From: Pedobacter metabolipauper
GTDB lineage: Bacteria > Bacteroidota > Bacteroidia > Sphingobacteriales > Sphingobacteriaceae
Reading direction: 5' to 3'
Assembly (NCBI RefSeq): GCF_004362715.1
Contig: NZ_SNYC01000007.1
Location: 248,001-312,000 of the forward strand
DNA: 64,000 nt
Shown: one piece after another, positions 41,788 to 51,116 of the stretch
Numbering within the stretch: position 1 is the stretch's first letter
Layout: each line of letters starts with the position of its first letter
Position numbers and translations under genes: made by a program
The notes under the pieces: model-generated
What the model saw: only the letters and a program-made list of their open reading frames with translations
The model's database searches: none
Told to the model about the DNA's origin: nothing

Positions 41788-43098
41788 TTAAGCCAGCGGC
41801 ATAAAGATCGTGAAGGTAGAACCTTCGTTTTCTTTGCTTTCTACCACCAAACTTCCACCATGCTGTTCAATGATGTGCTTAGAGATGTGCAGGCCCAAAC
41901 CGATAGATTTCTCTCCCCTCAAACCGGGCCTTCCTGCTTTAGAGAACTGGTCGAACAATAATTCCAGCAGAGGAGGAGGGATACCGATTCCAAAATCACG
42001 GATCCTGATCTGACAAAAGTTGTCTGCCTGGATCACTGCAATGTTGATCGATGTGCCCGGATCGGAAAATTTAAGGCCATTGCTGATAAGGTTGTCTATA
42101 ACCCTGGTAAATTTAGAGGCGTTGATCGAAATGAATACCTCGTTTTCAATGGAAAACAAGTTGATGATACGGGGATGATCGGCATTGGTTTTCCAGTTAC
42201 CGATTAAGCTCTTTAGGTATTGCATGGCATCCGTTCTTTGTACTTCCATGGCCACCACCTCTTCCTGTATCACCTCGATCAGGTCATTGATGATGTTTTT
42301 GGCATGGGCCGCTGAACTCAGGATCATTTCAACCTCGGTGTTTTCGGCATCGTCAGACAGGATTAGCCTGCTCAACGATTCTATATTGTTTAATGGGTTT
42401 CTAAGGTCATGTGCCACAAAGCCCAGGATCTCGCCTTTCTGGTGGTTTAGGTTTTGTACTTCCTCATTTTTTTGCTTCAGCTGGCTCACCTGAACAAAAT
42501 GCTGTGATCTGATGTAATAATTATACCTGGAGCATAAATACAATACAAAAGCCAGGATGATCGCTGCAATGATGTTAAAAAGTTTTTGCTGGGTATCTAA
42601 ATTTGGAATATACATGCCAACAATAAACAAGATGATGATATAGCCTGAAATGATAATGATCTGGTTAATTTCAACAGCAAAGAATATACAAACCGCTACA
42701 ATCCCTAATAAAAATACGGTTAACGTATTTTTGGTATTGTGAAGAGAATAAATGTAACTGATATTAAAGGTAGTGGTTAGGATAAAGATGATAAAGAAAA
42801 ATACCAGGATTTCCCTGTGCCGCTGTTTACCCTGGGTATATTTTAAAGCCAAAGTGCTCAATATAATGAATACAAGGCTTCCGAATAATAACACAAGGTT
42901 ACCAATATTGTATTCTGTAAAGTTGGTCAAATTGACAAAGGCTTCCTTATAAAACAGGTATATTAGGCGTACAATACCAGAAATCAGCAGTAACATGGAG
43001 CTGAGTACCCGTACTTGTCTCACATTAATATAGCCATAGGTTTCTATAAAATCTCTGGAATATTTAGCTGGTGTTTGGTATTTAAAGAGATTGAACAA
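41788..43098 (-). CDS. Membrane sensor histidine kinase
   Basis: This 436-residue kinase has about seven N-terminal membrane helices (about 33-190), a short coiled linker and a kinase core. The HisKA phospho-acceptor is H230 in FVAHDLRNPLNN. The ATPase N-box is NLISNGLKFS, the G1 box is DFGIGIP and the G2 box is GLGLHI. No extracytoplasmic sensor domain exists, so the signal is probably sensed in or near the membrane. The start is TTG 43098, because the first in-frame ATG lies within the first helix and an in-frame stop is four codons upstream. No response regulator is nearby. A TATTTTTG -7 element is at 43122-43115. Confidence 0.88.
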   Translation of the reverse strand: MFNLFKYQTPAKYSRDFIETYGYINVRQVRVLSSMLLLISGIVRLIYLFYKEAFVNLTNFTEYNIGNLVLLFGSLVFIILSTLALKYTQGKQRHREILVFFFIIFILTTTFNISYIYSLHNTKNTLTVFLLGIVAVCIFFAVEINQIIIISGYIIILFIVGMYIPNLDTQQKLFNIIAAIILAFVLYLCSRYNYYIRSQHFVQVSQLKQKNEEVQNLNHQKGEILGFVAHDLRNPLNNIESLSRLILSDDAENTEVEMILSSAAHAKNIINDLIEVIQEEVVAMEVQRTDAMQYLKSLIGNWKTNADHPRIINLFSIENEVFISINASKFTRVIDNLISNGLKFSDPGTSINIAVIQADNFCQIRIRDFGIGIPPPLLELLFDQFSKAGRPGLRGEKSIGLGLHISKHIIEQHGGSLVVESKENEGSTFTIFMPLA

Positions 43099-43114
43099 TT
43101 TTAAATTTTAAAAT

Positions 43115-43162
43115 CAAAAATAGTCAAAGGAAATGAAGTTGTGTTATTAAATGTTATTTTTG
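43115..43162. promoter_or_regulatory. Divergent -7 elements for the kinase and GtrA genes
   Basis: On the minus strand TATTTTTG (43122-43115) is 16 bases before the kinase start. On the plus strand TATTTTTG (43155-43162) is 20 bases before the GtrA ATG, which shows that the in-frame GTG at 43141 upstream of it is not the start. Confidence 0.5.
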
Positions 43163-43182
43163 CTGAAAAGCTACCTCCTGAT

Positions 43183-43593
43183 ATGACCAAAATAGCAGCT
43201 ATTGAATTTAATAATACCTTCTTTTTTAAATTCTTAAAATTCGGCCTGGTTGGTTTTTCTGGTCTTATCGTAGATTTTAGTATCACCTATTTCTTTAAAG
43301 AAAAGCTTAAAGTTCATAAGTATCTGGCCAGTTCACTGGGCTTCATTGTGGCTACGGGTACAAACTATACTTTAAATCGTTTCTGGACTTTCAACAGTCA
43401 TAATCCGGACACGGTAATTCAGTTTGGGAAATTCTTTATGGTTTCACTGGTTGGCCTTGCATTAAGTAATGCGTTGATATATCTATTGAACGATCGCTTA
43501 AAATGGAATTTTTATTATGCTAAAGGCTGTGCAATCCTGTTGGTTTCCTTGTGGAATTTCTTCGCCAATTATCTTTATACCTTTACAGGCTAA
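43183..43593 (+). CDS. GtrA family membrane protein
   Basis: This 136-residue protein has four predicted helices and the GtrA motif KFLKFGLVGFSGLIVDFS. Its N-terminal sequence (after ATG 43183) is short and cytosolic. GtrA-family proteins are thought to flip or present undecaprenyl-linked sugars for surface-polymer glycosylation. It precedes a GT39-type glycosyltransferase by 15 bases and is probably cotranscribed with it, a functional match for lipid-linked sugar transfer. Confidence 0.9.
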   Translation: MTKIAAIEFNNTFFFKFLKFGLVGFSGLIVDFSITYFFKEKLKVHKYLASSLGFIVATGTNYTLNRFWTFNSHNPDTVIQFGKFFMVSLVGLALSNALIYLLNDRLKWNFYYAKGCAILLVSLWNFFANYLYTFTG

Positions 43594-43608
43594 ACGTCAA
43601 CAGTTCTT

Positions 43609-45363
43609 ATGATACAGCAACAACAGAGTTCTGAGCGGATCTTATTTATTTTTTTAAGTATCTGGACACTGCTTAACATCATACAGGCCTGTTTTGTTGA
43701 ACTCCATGCAGACGAGGCATATTACTGGATGTATTCCAGGTTTCTTGACTGGGGTTATTTTGATCATCCGCCAATGGTGGCCTTGTTTATTAAAATTGGT
43801 GATGCCCTTTTTCCTTCTGCATTGGGGCTGCGTCTTTTAACCATTATTTCAAGTACGCTTTCCATTTATCTGCTTTGGAAGATCGTGAGTCGTTACGCAC
43901 AAAACATCCTGCTTTTTATATTGCTGTTTTCGTGTATTGTACTTTTTCATGTCTATGGCTTTATTACCACTCCAGATTCTCCATTGTTCTTTTTTATGGT
44001 GCTGTTCTTTTATATCTATCAGCGCTATGAGCAGGAAGATAAACTGAAATGGGCCATTCTGCTGGCATTGGTAATCGCATGTTTGCTTTACAGCAAGTAC
44101 CATGCAATTTTAGTTTTGCTGGTTACCATACTGGCTAACCTTAAATTGTTAAAGAGGCCGTCTTTCTGGCTTATTGTTGGTGTAGCCATAGTCGCCTATA
44201 TACCGCATATATTGTGGCAGGTTAAAAATGATTACCCGTCTTTTCATTACCATATTATAGACCGGTCTTCTGATCTGTATCAGTTTAACTTTACCTATGA
44301 ATATTTACTGGCACAGCTTGCACTCGCCGGGCCATTGATTGGCTGGTTCCTGTACAGATCTGCTATTCAACTGAAATCTTCCGATGTATTTCTAAGGGTA
44401 ATGAAATTCAATTTCTATGGTATATTTATATTCTTCCTGTTTAGTACGTTAAAGGGTAGGGTTGAGGCACACTGGACCTTACCGGCTATGCTTTGCCTGT
44501 TCATTTTAGCCTATATAGGTATTGCCAGGCGTTTTCAGGATACAGCTGCGCAAAATGTACCCGGCCAGCGTACGCTTCCGGCATGGTTTGTCAGACTGGC
44601 TGCAGCCAATGTTGTGCTTATTGTTTTGGTGCGGCTAATCCTGATCTTTCCTTTTCCCGGCTTGGCAGATCTTGGTATTGTTAAAAACTACTTTGGTACT
44701 AAAGAATGGGCGCATCAAATACAGCAGAAAGCAGGTGATGCCCCGGTTATATTTTTGAATTCATTTCAGGTACCATCCAGATATAATTACTACAACCGGA
44801 CTACTAAAGGGTTTGGCTATAATTCCAGGTATTACAGAAAGAACCAATACGACATATGGCCTCTTGAAGACGGCTTCAGGAATAAAAAGGTTTATTATGC
44901 TTTACAGCACAGCCATCCCGAAGATGGAAATGGGCTTGAAGATACCATAAGTACCTCCAAAGGATTATTTTACGGTACGTGGATCCAGCACGTCAGAATG
45001 TATCAAAAAGTTTCTATAGCTCCGTTAGCTATCCCATTAAGGTTTAAAAAAGCAGAATTAATAACCTTGAAGCTAAAGATTACCAATCCATATTACGAAC
45101 AGATCTCCCTGGGCAATGCAGGTCAGGAATGGAAATGCTTTTTAGAGTATGGTTATAAAAAGGATGGCCTTCTCGGTGATTTTAACCTGGTAGATGCAGA
45201 TACAGAGCATGTAGTGATCCCGGCCGGTCAATCTATACTTTTAAACTGCAGGATTAAAACTCCTGATGCTGCAGGGAAATTTAAATTGATTTTCTCCTTA
45301 AGAACAGAGCCATTTAGCGGCAGCCGGAACAGTGGTATGATCGCTGTTGAAGTTGTGCCTTAG
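43609..45363 (+). CDS. GT39-like membrane glycosyltransferase (ArnT/PMT type)
   Basis: This 584-residue protein has multiple membrane helices (about 11-12 up to residue 350) and the conserved acidic pair D35-E36 in HADEAYYW on the first periplasmic loop, followed by DHPP (52-55). Both are hallmarks of lipid-linked sugar transferases of the GT-C class. A periplasmic C-terminal domain of about 230 residues follows. It should use a polyprenyl-phosphate sugar donor, probably supplied with GtrA help. The acceptor (protein, lipid A or another glycan) is unknown. Confidence 0.9.
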   Translation: MIQQQQSSERILFIFLSIWTLLNIIQACFVELHADEAYYWMYSRFLDWGYFDHPPMVALFIKIGDALFPSALGLRLLTIISSTLSIYLLWKIVSRYAQNILLFILLFSCIVLFHVYGFITTPDSPLFFFMVLFFYIYQRYEQEDKLKWAILLALVIACLLYSKYHAILVLLVTILANLKLLKRPSFWLIVGVAIVAYIPHILWQVKNDYPSFHYHIIDRSSDLYQFNFTYEYLLAQLALAGPLIGWFLYRSAIQLKSSDVFLRVMKFNFYGIFIFFLFSTLKGRVEAHWTLPAMLCLFILAYIGIARRFQDTAAQNVPGQRTLPAWFVRLAAANVVLIVLVRLILIFPFPGLADLGIVKNYFGTKEWAHQIQQKAGDAPVIFLNSFQVPSRYNYYNRTTKGFGYNSRYYRKNQYDIWPLEDGFRNKKVYYALQHSHPEDGNGLEDTISTSKGLFYGTWIQHVRMYQKVSIAPLAIPLRFKKAELITLKLKITNPYYEQISLGNAGQEWKCFLEYGYKKDGLLGDFNLVDADTEHVVIPAGQSILLNCRIKTPDAAGKFKLIFSLRTEPFSGSRNSGMIAVEVVP

Positions 45364-45607
45364 CAGCTGTAATCCTTAAGTTTTAAGACAATTGTAAACG
45401 TTTTCCAGTATCGGACATGATGCATAGCTATATCAGGACGGGATGGCCTATCGCTGTTTATCTCAATTATACACTATTAAAGTTAGCCAGACTGAATGCA
45501 TCATTCAGCCCGGCATATTGTCTAACTCCAATTTAAGCCCTTCAAAGTATTTGATGAAAGGAATATCATATGCTCTGCAATGCAGACGATGCTTCATTGA
45601 CGCAAAA
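45364..45607. other. Intergenic region with small stem-loop
   Basis: Nothing gene-like is seen in the 244 bases between the GT39 and Dabb genes. A 7-bp hairpin CTGAATG/CATTCAG with a three-base loop (45492-45508) is flanked by outer complementary GTTAG/CTAAC, a weakly structured spot that may terminate transcription, though no T-run follows. Confidence 0.4.
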
Positions 45608-45904
45608 TTAGTGTGCGTCGTAAATGACTACTTTTTCGAAAAAGCCTCTGAATTCATCTAAGAATGCTTTATGCAGGTCATGAACCTGGTAAACATCGTG
45701 TCCGGCAAGGTCTTCAAAAAACAGGATTAACGAGAAAGTATAGCTGGTATCTACAACGGCTCTTTCAATTGGGGCTGCCGTGCCTACATGAAAGGTTTTA
45801 ACCGATTCGATTTTTTCCAGCGATTCTAGGCCTTTTCTGAAGCTATTTTTCTGATCTTCGGTTGTGTCGGCTTTTAGCCAAAATAAAACGTGATGAGCTA
45901 ACAT
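45608..45904 (-). CDS. Dabb family (stress-responsive A/B barrel) protein
   Basis: This 98-residue dimeric alpha/beta-barrel protein begins with the Dabb pattern MLAHHVLFWLK and has a central hydrophobic strand SFSLILFFEDLAGHD. Family members are stress-responsive and usually of unknown function. It is a single gene with -7 element TATATTTG at 45929-45922, about 18 bases before the ATG. Confidence 0.9.
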   Translation of the reverse strand: MLAHHVLFWLKADTTEDQKNSFRKGLESLEKIESVKTFHVGTAAPIERAVVDTSYTFSLILFFEDLAGHDVYQVHDLHKAFLDEFRGFFEKVVIYDAH

Positions 45905-45921
45905 ATATTAAGTATTTTCGG

Positions 45922-45929
45922 CAAATATA
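45922..45929 (-). promoter_or_regulatory. -7 promoter element TATATTTG for the Dabb gene
   Basis: A perfect TAnnTTTG match; a CTG instead of TTG lies 21 bases upstream. Confidence 0.45.
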
Positions 45930-46141
45930 GTGATGCGCGCTTTAATTTATCAGCTATACTAAAAGAATAAATCAGGAGAGAAGTGGATAAGTTCTCCCCT
46001 CCCGGATTTAACTAGCTTGCCTGAATAAAACGTAAGCAGCTGATAAAACGCAACAGCTAGCATGAAAAATAATAATCAATTCTATATATGGGTTGATGCT
46101 TATAATTTAACATATTTTAACAATTATCCATGCTTCTGCAT

Positions 46142-46172
46142 TTGCTAAAAAAGTATGGTTTGTCTAATTTTC
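46142..46172 (+). promoter_or_regulatory. Promoter TTG-N20-TAATTTTC for the Bat operon
   Basis: TTG (46142-46144) is followed after 20 bases by TAATTTTC (46165-46172), one base from the TAnnTTTG consensus. An inverted repeat TTTTCGC-A-GCGAAAA (46168-46182) overlaps its end and the expected start site. Confidence 0.5.
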
Positions 46173-46190
46173 GCAGCGAAAAAAAAGTAA

Positions 46191-47219
46191 ATGGAAGAAT
46201 TAAATCAAGCTACAGATAATTCATCGTACGGAACAGATATCCGTGCGTTAAATGAAATGATACAAAAGGAGAGCGCTTTTATTGATCTCCTGTTTATGGA
46301 GATGGATAAGGTAATTATTGGCCAGCGGTATATGGTTGAACGGCTGATGATTGGCCTGCTTGCTGATGGTCATATCTTGCTGGAAGGTGTTCCCGGACTG
46401 GCAAAGACACTGGCGATCAATACGCTGTCTAAAACTATTGATGCAGGCTTTAGCCGGATCCAGTTTACACCCGATCTGCTTCCGGCAGATTTGTTGGGTA
46501 CCATGATCTACAACCAGAAGAAAGAAGAGTTCATTGTACGTAAAGGGCCGTTATTTTCTAATTTTATCCTTGCAGATGAGATTAACAGGGCACCGGCCAA
46601 GGTACAAAGTGCATTATTGGAAGCCATGCAGGAACGTCAGGTTACCATTGGCGACAATACCTTTCCGCTACCCAACCCCTTCCTGGTTTTAGCTACGCAA
46701 AACCCGATTGAACAGGAAGGAACTTACCCGCTGCCAGAAGCACAGGTAGACCGTTTTATGCTTAAGGTAGTGATCGGATATCCAAAGAAAGAGGATGAGA
46801 AAAAGATCATGCGTGCCAATATTGCGCCGCAGGGTATGCTAAAACCGACTGCTATTTTGCATCCTGATGATATCATCAGGGCCAGAAAAGTAGTTAGAGA
46901 GGTTTATATGGATGAAAAGATCGAACAATATATCATTGATATCGTTTTTGCAACCCGTTTCCCGGACCAGTACAAATTGGCCGAGTATAAGAACCTGATT
47001 AGTTTTGGTGCATCACCAAGGGCAAGTATCAACCTGGCACTGGCTTCAAAAGCGTATGCTTTTATTAAAAGACGGGGTTATGTGATCCCTGAAGATGTAA
47101 GGGCTGTTTGTCACGATGTGTTAAGACACCGGATTGGCCTTACTTATGAGGCCGAGGCCGAAGATGTAACTTCAGAAAAGATCATCACCGGAATATTAAA
47201 TGCAATAGAAGTACCATAA
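46191..47219 (+). CDS. MoxR family AAA ATPase of the Bat operon
   Basis: This 342-residue AAA+ ATPase is of the MoxR type. Walker A GVPGLAKT is at 66-73, the Walker B segment is ADEINRAPAKVQSALLEAMQE, and sensor motifs include TQNPIEQEGTYPLPEAQ. MoxR proteins act as chaperones that mature neighbouring metal- or VWA-containing proteins. It is the first gene of an eight-gene operon (DUF58, a membrane protein, BatA, BatB, BatC, BatD, BatE) with short gaps and overlaps throughout. The operon is associated with aerotolerance in Bacteroides. Confidence 0.94.
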   Translation: MEELNQATDNSSYGTDIRALNEMIQKESAFIDLLFMEMDKVIIGQRYMVERLMIGLLADGHILLEGVPGLAKTLAINTLSKTIDAGFSRIQFTPDLLPADLLGTMIYNQKKEEFIVRKGPLFSNFILADEINRAPAKVQSALLEAMQERQVTIGDNTFPLPNPFLVLATQNPIEQEGTYPLPEAQVDRFMLKVVIGYPKKEDEKKIMRANIAPQGMLKPTAILHPDDIIRARKVVREVYMDEKIEQYIIDIVFATRFPDQYKLAEYKNLISFGASPRASINLALASKAYAFIKRRGYVIPEDVRAVCHDVLRHRIGLTYEAEAEDVTSEKIITGILNAIEVP

Positions 47220-47222
47220 TTT

Positions 47223-48098
47223 ATGGATACCAAAGATCTCTTAAAAAAAGTAAGGAAGATTGAAATCAAATCCCGGGGTTTGAGTAACCAGATCTTTTCC
47301 GGAGAGTACCAGTCTGCATTTAAAGGACGCGGTATGGCCTTTAGCGAAGTTAGGGAATACCAGGTGGGCGATGAGATCAGAACAATAGACTGGAATGTTA
47401 CCGCCCGCTTTAACCATCCGTATGTAAAGGTATTTGATGAAGAAAGGGAGATGACCGTGATGTTGCTGGTTGACGTAAGCGGCTCTAAGAACTTTGGTAC
47501 CCAGGTGCAGCAAAAACAAGAGATGGCTACCGAGCTGTGCGCCGTACTCGCTTTCTCTGCAATTCAAAATAACGATAAAGTAGGTGTTCTTTTTTTTAGT
47601 GATATCGTAGAAAAATTTATTCCGCCCAAAAAGGGCAGGAGCCACATCCTGATGATCATCCGCGAACTGATCAATTTTAAACCACAACATACCGGTACCA
47701 ATGTTGCTGAGGCACTTCGCTATTTTACAGGTGCCATTAAAAAAAGATGTACCGCTTTTTTGATCTCCGATTTCATGAGCAGTTCTTTTGAAAATGAGAT
47801 CAAGATTGCCAACCGGAAACATGACCTCGTTGCATTAAGGTTATATGATATCCATGAAGAGGAGTTTCCTGATCTGGGGATCATTCCGATCCGTGATGAG
47901 GAAAGTGGTGAAGTGGCATGGGTAGACACCGGTGATCAGCAGGTTAGACATGCATTTAAATCTGCAGCACTGGAAAGGAATGGCAGGCTTGGGGATCTTT
48001 TCAAAAGATCCGGGGTCGATTTTACTAAAATTGGTACGCATCAATCTTATATTAAACCATTGATGACATTATTTAAAAAACGTGAGGCCAGAAGATAA
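47223..48098 (+). CDS. DUF58 protein of the Bat operon
   Basis: This 291-residue cytoplasmic protein contains the DUF58 motif YQVGDEIRTIDWNVTARF and a VWA-like DxSxS MIDAS motif (D84, S86, S88). DUF58 proteins are typically encoded next to MoxR and may be their substrate adaptors. It starts three bases after the MoxR stop and is followed after four bases by the membrane protein gene. Confidence 0.92.
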   Translation: MDTKDLLKKVRKIEIKSRGLSNQIFSGEYQSAFKGRGMAFSEVREYQVGDEIRTIDWNVTARFNHPYVKVFDEEREMTVMLLVDVSGSKNFGTQVQQKQEMATELCAVLAFSAIQNNDKVGVLFFSDIVEKFIPPKKGRSHILMIIRELINFKPQHTGTNVAEALRYFTGAIKKRCTAFLISDFMSSSFENEIKIANRKHDLVALRLYDIHEEEFPDLGIIPIRDEESGEVAWVDTGDQQVRHAFKSAALERNGRLGDLFKRSGVDFTKIGTHQSYIKPLMTLFKKREARR

Positions 48099-48102
48099 GA
48101 AC

Positions 48103-49080
48103 ATGAAGCAATATTTCACTTGGAGCTGGTGTTTGCTGTTGTGCCTGCTTATGCTGGGTTACCGCTGCACTGCGCAAAGCATCCGTGTAGAAGCCAAATT
48201 AGACCGGTCTGCCATCGTTCTTGGTGACCAAACAACCCTGCGGCTAAATGCTTTTTTACCTGCTAACGGTCTTGTTGGTTTTCCTGCGTTAGCAGATACC
48301 TTGTCTTCGAAGATCCAGATCGTTGAAGCTGGTAAAACGGATACGATAAAAGATCCGAAAAACCCATCCCTATGGTTAATCAGCAGGCAATACACCATAA
48401 CATCCTTTGACGCGGGTGTTCATGCCGTTCCATCGTTGACTTTTAATTACCAGGGAAGCACCTATGCTACAGAAGCACTGCCTTTGGAAGTTAAAAGTGT
48501 AGCTGTTGATACCACGAAATCAATTTATGATATCAAACAGCCGTTAGCGGTATCCTATACTTTTATGGACTGGCTAAAGGACAACTGGCTGCTGGTAGTA
48601 TTAGCCGCAGTGGCTATACTGACCATTATTGCGGTATGGTATTACTATAAAAAGATCCGTAAGGCTAAACCTGTTCCGCAAAAAGTAAAAGAAATCGTTC
48701 CGCCTCATGTAGAAGCCCTGGATAAGTTAAACCAGCTTCGGTCAAAGAAATTGCTGGAACAGGACGAGGTAAAGTTATACCACATTGAACTGACCGATAT
48801 TATTCGTGAATACCTTGAAAAGCGGTATGGTATTATGGCCCTTGAGCAAACGAGTGAAGAGATCTTTGCTGCTCTTAAACAGAGTGCAATTGGAAAAGAA
48901 GAGCGGGGCATGCTGAAGCAAATGCTTACACTGGCCGATCTTGTGAAATTTGCTAAAGCCAAACCAGATCTTGCAGAGAATGAGCAGAGCATGATCTACG
49001 CCTTGAACTTTGTGTCTAAGACTAAAGAAATAACACCATTACCCGGAAATAAAGCGCAAAATAACGATGAACTTATTTAG
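48103..49080 (+). CDS. Membrane protein of the Bat operon
   Basis: This 325-residue protein has a signal peptide (about 1-25), an extracytoplasmic beta domain (about 26-150), one membrane helix (about 168-186), and a cytosolic tail with a charged helical region (about 200-325). It resembles the protein between DUF58 and BatA in Bacteroidota Bat operons, but I do not know a safe name. Start ATG 48103 is preferred over the upstream in-frame ATG at 48082, which lies inside the DUF58 gene. It overlaps batA by 14 bases. Confidence 0.8.
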   Translation: MKQYFTWSWCLLLCLLMLGYRCTAQSIRVEAKLDRSAIVLGDQTTLRLNAFLPANGLVGFPALADTLSSKIQIVEAGKTDTIKDPKNPSLWLISRQYTITSFDAGVHAVPSLTFNYQGSTYATEALPLEVKSVAVDTTKSIYDIKQPLAVSYTFMDWLKDNWLLVVLAAVAILTIIAVWYYYKKIRKAKPVPQKVKEIVPPHVEALDKLNQLRSKKLLEQDEVKLYHIELTDIIREYLEKRYGIMALEQTSEEIFAALKQSAIGKEERGMLKQMLTLADLVKFAKAKPDLAENEQSMIYALNFVSKTKEITPLPGNKAQNNDELI

Positions 49081-50071
49081 AGGTATAGAATTTGCCAATC
49101 CGGGATTTTTCTGGTTACTCCTTCTGATCCCTGTAATGATCGGATGGTACATCTGGAAGAATAAGAATCTGCAGGGAACGCTAAGGATGTCTGCGTTAAG
49201 CGGCTTTTTAAAAGTTAAAAAGAATAAATACTTGGTATTAAGGCATTATGGTATTGCGCTGCGGTCGCTGGCACTCATTGCCCTGGTTACCGCATTGGCC
49301 AGACCGCAATCTGCATTGAGCTGGCAGGATTCAACAACTGAGGGTATCGACATTGTTATTGCTACCGATATTTCGGGAAGTATGCTGGCAGAAGACTTAA
49401 AACCCAACCGGCTTGAAGCCAGTAAGGAGATTGCTACAGAATTTATACAAAACCGTCCGGATGACCGGATCGGCCTGGTGGTTTTTAGTGGTGAAAGCTT
49501 TACACAATGTCCTTTAACCATTGACCACGATGTATTGATTAACCTGTTTCAGGATATTAAGAACGGGATGATCGATGATGGTACTGCCATTGGTATGGGA
49601 CTGGCAACAGCGGTGAACCGCCTTAAAGAAAGCGCCGCTAAAAGTAAGGTGGTCATTTTATTGACGGATGGAACCAATACTACAGGATCGATCCCGCCGA
49701 TAACGGCTGCAGAAATTGCCAAACAAATGAATGTAAGGGTGTACACTGTTGGTGTTGGTACCAAGGGTTTTGCTCCATACCCTGTTCAGACTCCATTTGG
49801 AACGCAGTATCAAAAAGTGCCTGTAACTATTGATGAAGCTACCTTAACCAAGATTGCTGATCTAACCGGTGGTAAATACTTTAGAGCGACCAATAACGAG
49901 AAGCTAAGGGCCATTTATGACCAGATCGATAAACTGGAGAAGGCAAAAATAGACGTTACCCAGTATCATAAGAAAACAGAACGCTTCCTGCCTTTTGCGC
50001 TGATTGCACTTGTTCTTTTACTGATTGAGTTTTTATTAAGAAATACCCTGTTTAAAGGAGCTTTAACCTAA
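49067..50071 (+). CDS. batA: BatA (VWA domain membrane protein)
   Basis: This 334-residue protein has two N-terminal membrane helices (about 12-28 and 58-78), a VWA domain with intact MIDAS motif DISGS (101-105) and the following TDGTNTTG metal region, and a C-terminal helix (about 305-325). BatA is a membrane-anchored VWA protein of the aerotolerance operon, probably handled by MoxR. It overlaps the upstream gene by 14 bases and precedes batB by four. Confidence 0.92.
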   Translation: MNLFRGIEFANPGFFWLLLLIPVMIGWYIWKNKNLQGTLRMSALSGFLKVKKNKYLVLRHYGIALRSLALIALVTALARPQSALSWQDSTTEGIDIVIATDISGSMLAEDLKPNRLEASKEIATEFIQNRPDDRIGLVVFSGESFTQCPLTIDHDVLINLFQDIKNGMIDDGTAIGMGLATAVNRLKESAAKSKVVILLTDGTNTTGSIPPITAAEIAKQMNVRVYTVGVGTKGFAPYPVQTPFGTQYQKVPVTIDEATLTKIADLTGGKYFRATNNEKLRAIYDQIDKLEKAKIDVTQYHKKTERFLPFALIALVLLLIEFLLRNTLFKGALT

Positions 50072-50075
50072 AGAT

Positions 50076-51116
50076 ATGTTACGTTTTGAACACCTGCAAT
50101 TTTTATGGGCACTGGCCGCTCTGCCTATATTTATCCTCATTTATCTGAGGGTTCGCTATTGGAAGAAAAAAGCCATCGCCAAACTTGGTGATCCGTCTAC
50201 TGTTAAAAAAATGATGCCCGAAGTTTCTTTTTCAAGACCGGGAATAAAGTTTGTATTTTTCCTGATTGCCTATGGCATGCTGGTTGTTGGTATAGCCAAC
50301 CCGCAGATCGGCACCAAGGTTGAAGAAGCAAAGCGGAGTGGTGCTGATCTGATGATCCTGCTGGATGTATCTAACAGTATGCTGGCCGGAGATTTGGCCC
50401 CCAACAGGCTGGAAAATGCAAAAAGGGCAATCTCACAACTTATAGATAACCTTCACAATGACCGGGTAGGCATCATCATATTTGCCGGTGAGGCCTATGT
50501 GCAGCTACCCATTACTACGGATTATTCTGCTGCCAAACTTTTTTTAAATAACATCACCACAGACATTGTACCCACCCAAGGTACTGCAATTGGTGCAGCG
50601 ATCAATATGGGGATGAAATCATTTGATTTTGTAAATGGCGGCAGTAAAGCGATGATCATCATGACAGACGGCGAGAACCATGAAGATGATGCCGTAGGGG
50701 CGGCAAAAAATGCAAGGTCTAAGGAGGTTACAGTGCATGTTGTTGGACTGGGATCGCCGGAAGGAGCCCCGCTGCCAATCTACCAGAACGGTAACCCGGT
50801 AGGTTTTAGAAAAGATGAGGCCGGAAAAACGGTGATCAGTAAACTCAATGAAGACATGTGCAAGCAGATCTCTTCTGCCGGGGATGGGGTTTATGTGAGG
50901 GCTTCTAATGCCAATAGCGGATTAAATATCATTATGGGGCAAATAGATGGCATGGAAAAGAAAACATTCGATAGTAAAGTATTTAAAAATTATGAAGATC
51001 GTTTCCAGTTCTTTCTCGGCTTTGCATTGATCCTGCTGCTGGTTGAATTTTTTATATCCAACCGCAAAAATTTAAAGTTAAGTGGTCTGAATTTGTTTGA
51101 AGTAAAAAAGTCATGA
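50076..51116 (+). CDS. batB: BatB (VWA domain membrane protein)
   Basis: This 346-residue paralogue of BatA has N-terminal helices (about 8-24 and 57-75), a VWA domain with MIDAS DVSNS (97-101) and TDGENHEDD, and a C-terminal helix (about 318-333). BatA and BatB are predicted to form a membrane complex. A four-base ATGA overlap couples it to batC. Confidence 0.92.
   Translation: MLRFEHLQFLWALAALPIFILIYLRVRYWKKKAIAKLGDPSTVKKMMPEVSFSRPGIKFVFFLIAYGMLVVGIANPQIGTKVEEAKRSGADLMILLDVSNSMLAGDLAPNRLENAKRAISQLIDNLHNDRVGIIIFAGEAYVQLPITTDYSAAKLFLNNITTDIVPTQGTAIGAAINMGMKSFDFVNGGSKAMIIMTDGENHEDDAVGAAKNARSKEVTVHVVGLGSPEGAPLPIYQNGNPVGFRKDEAGKTVISKLNEDMCKQISSAGDGVYVRASNANSGLNIIMGQIDGMEKKTFDSKVFKNYEDRFQFFLGFALILLLVEFFISNRKNLKLSGLNLFEVKKS

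Noticed and set aside
43141..43182. N-terminal extension of GtrA from GTG 43141
   Set aside because: The -7 promoter element at 43155-43162 lies inside this stretch, so ATG 43183 is the better start.
45443..45661. Plus-strand ORF in the gap before the Dabb gene
   Set aside because: It runs into the opposite-strand Dabb gene, has unremarkable composition and no promoter signal.
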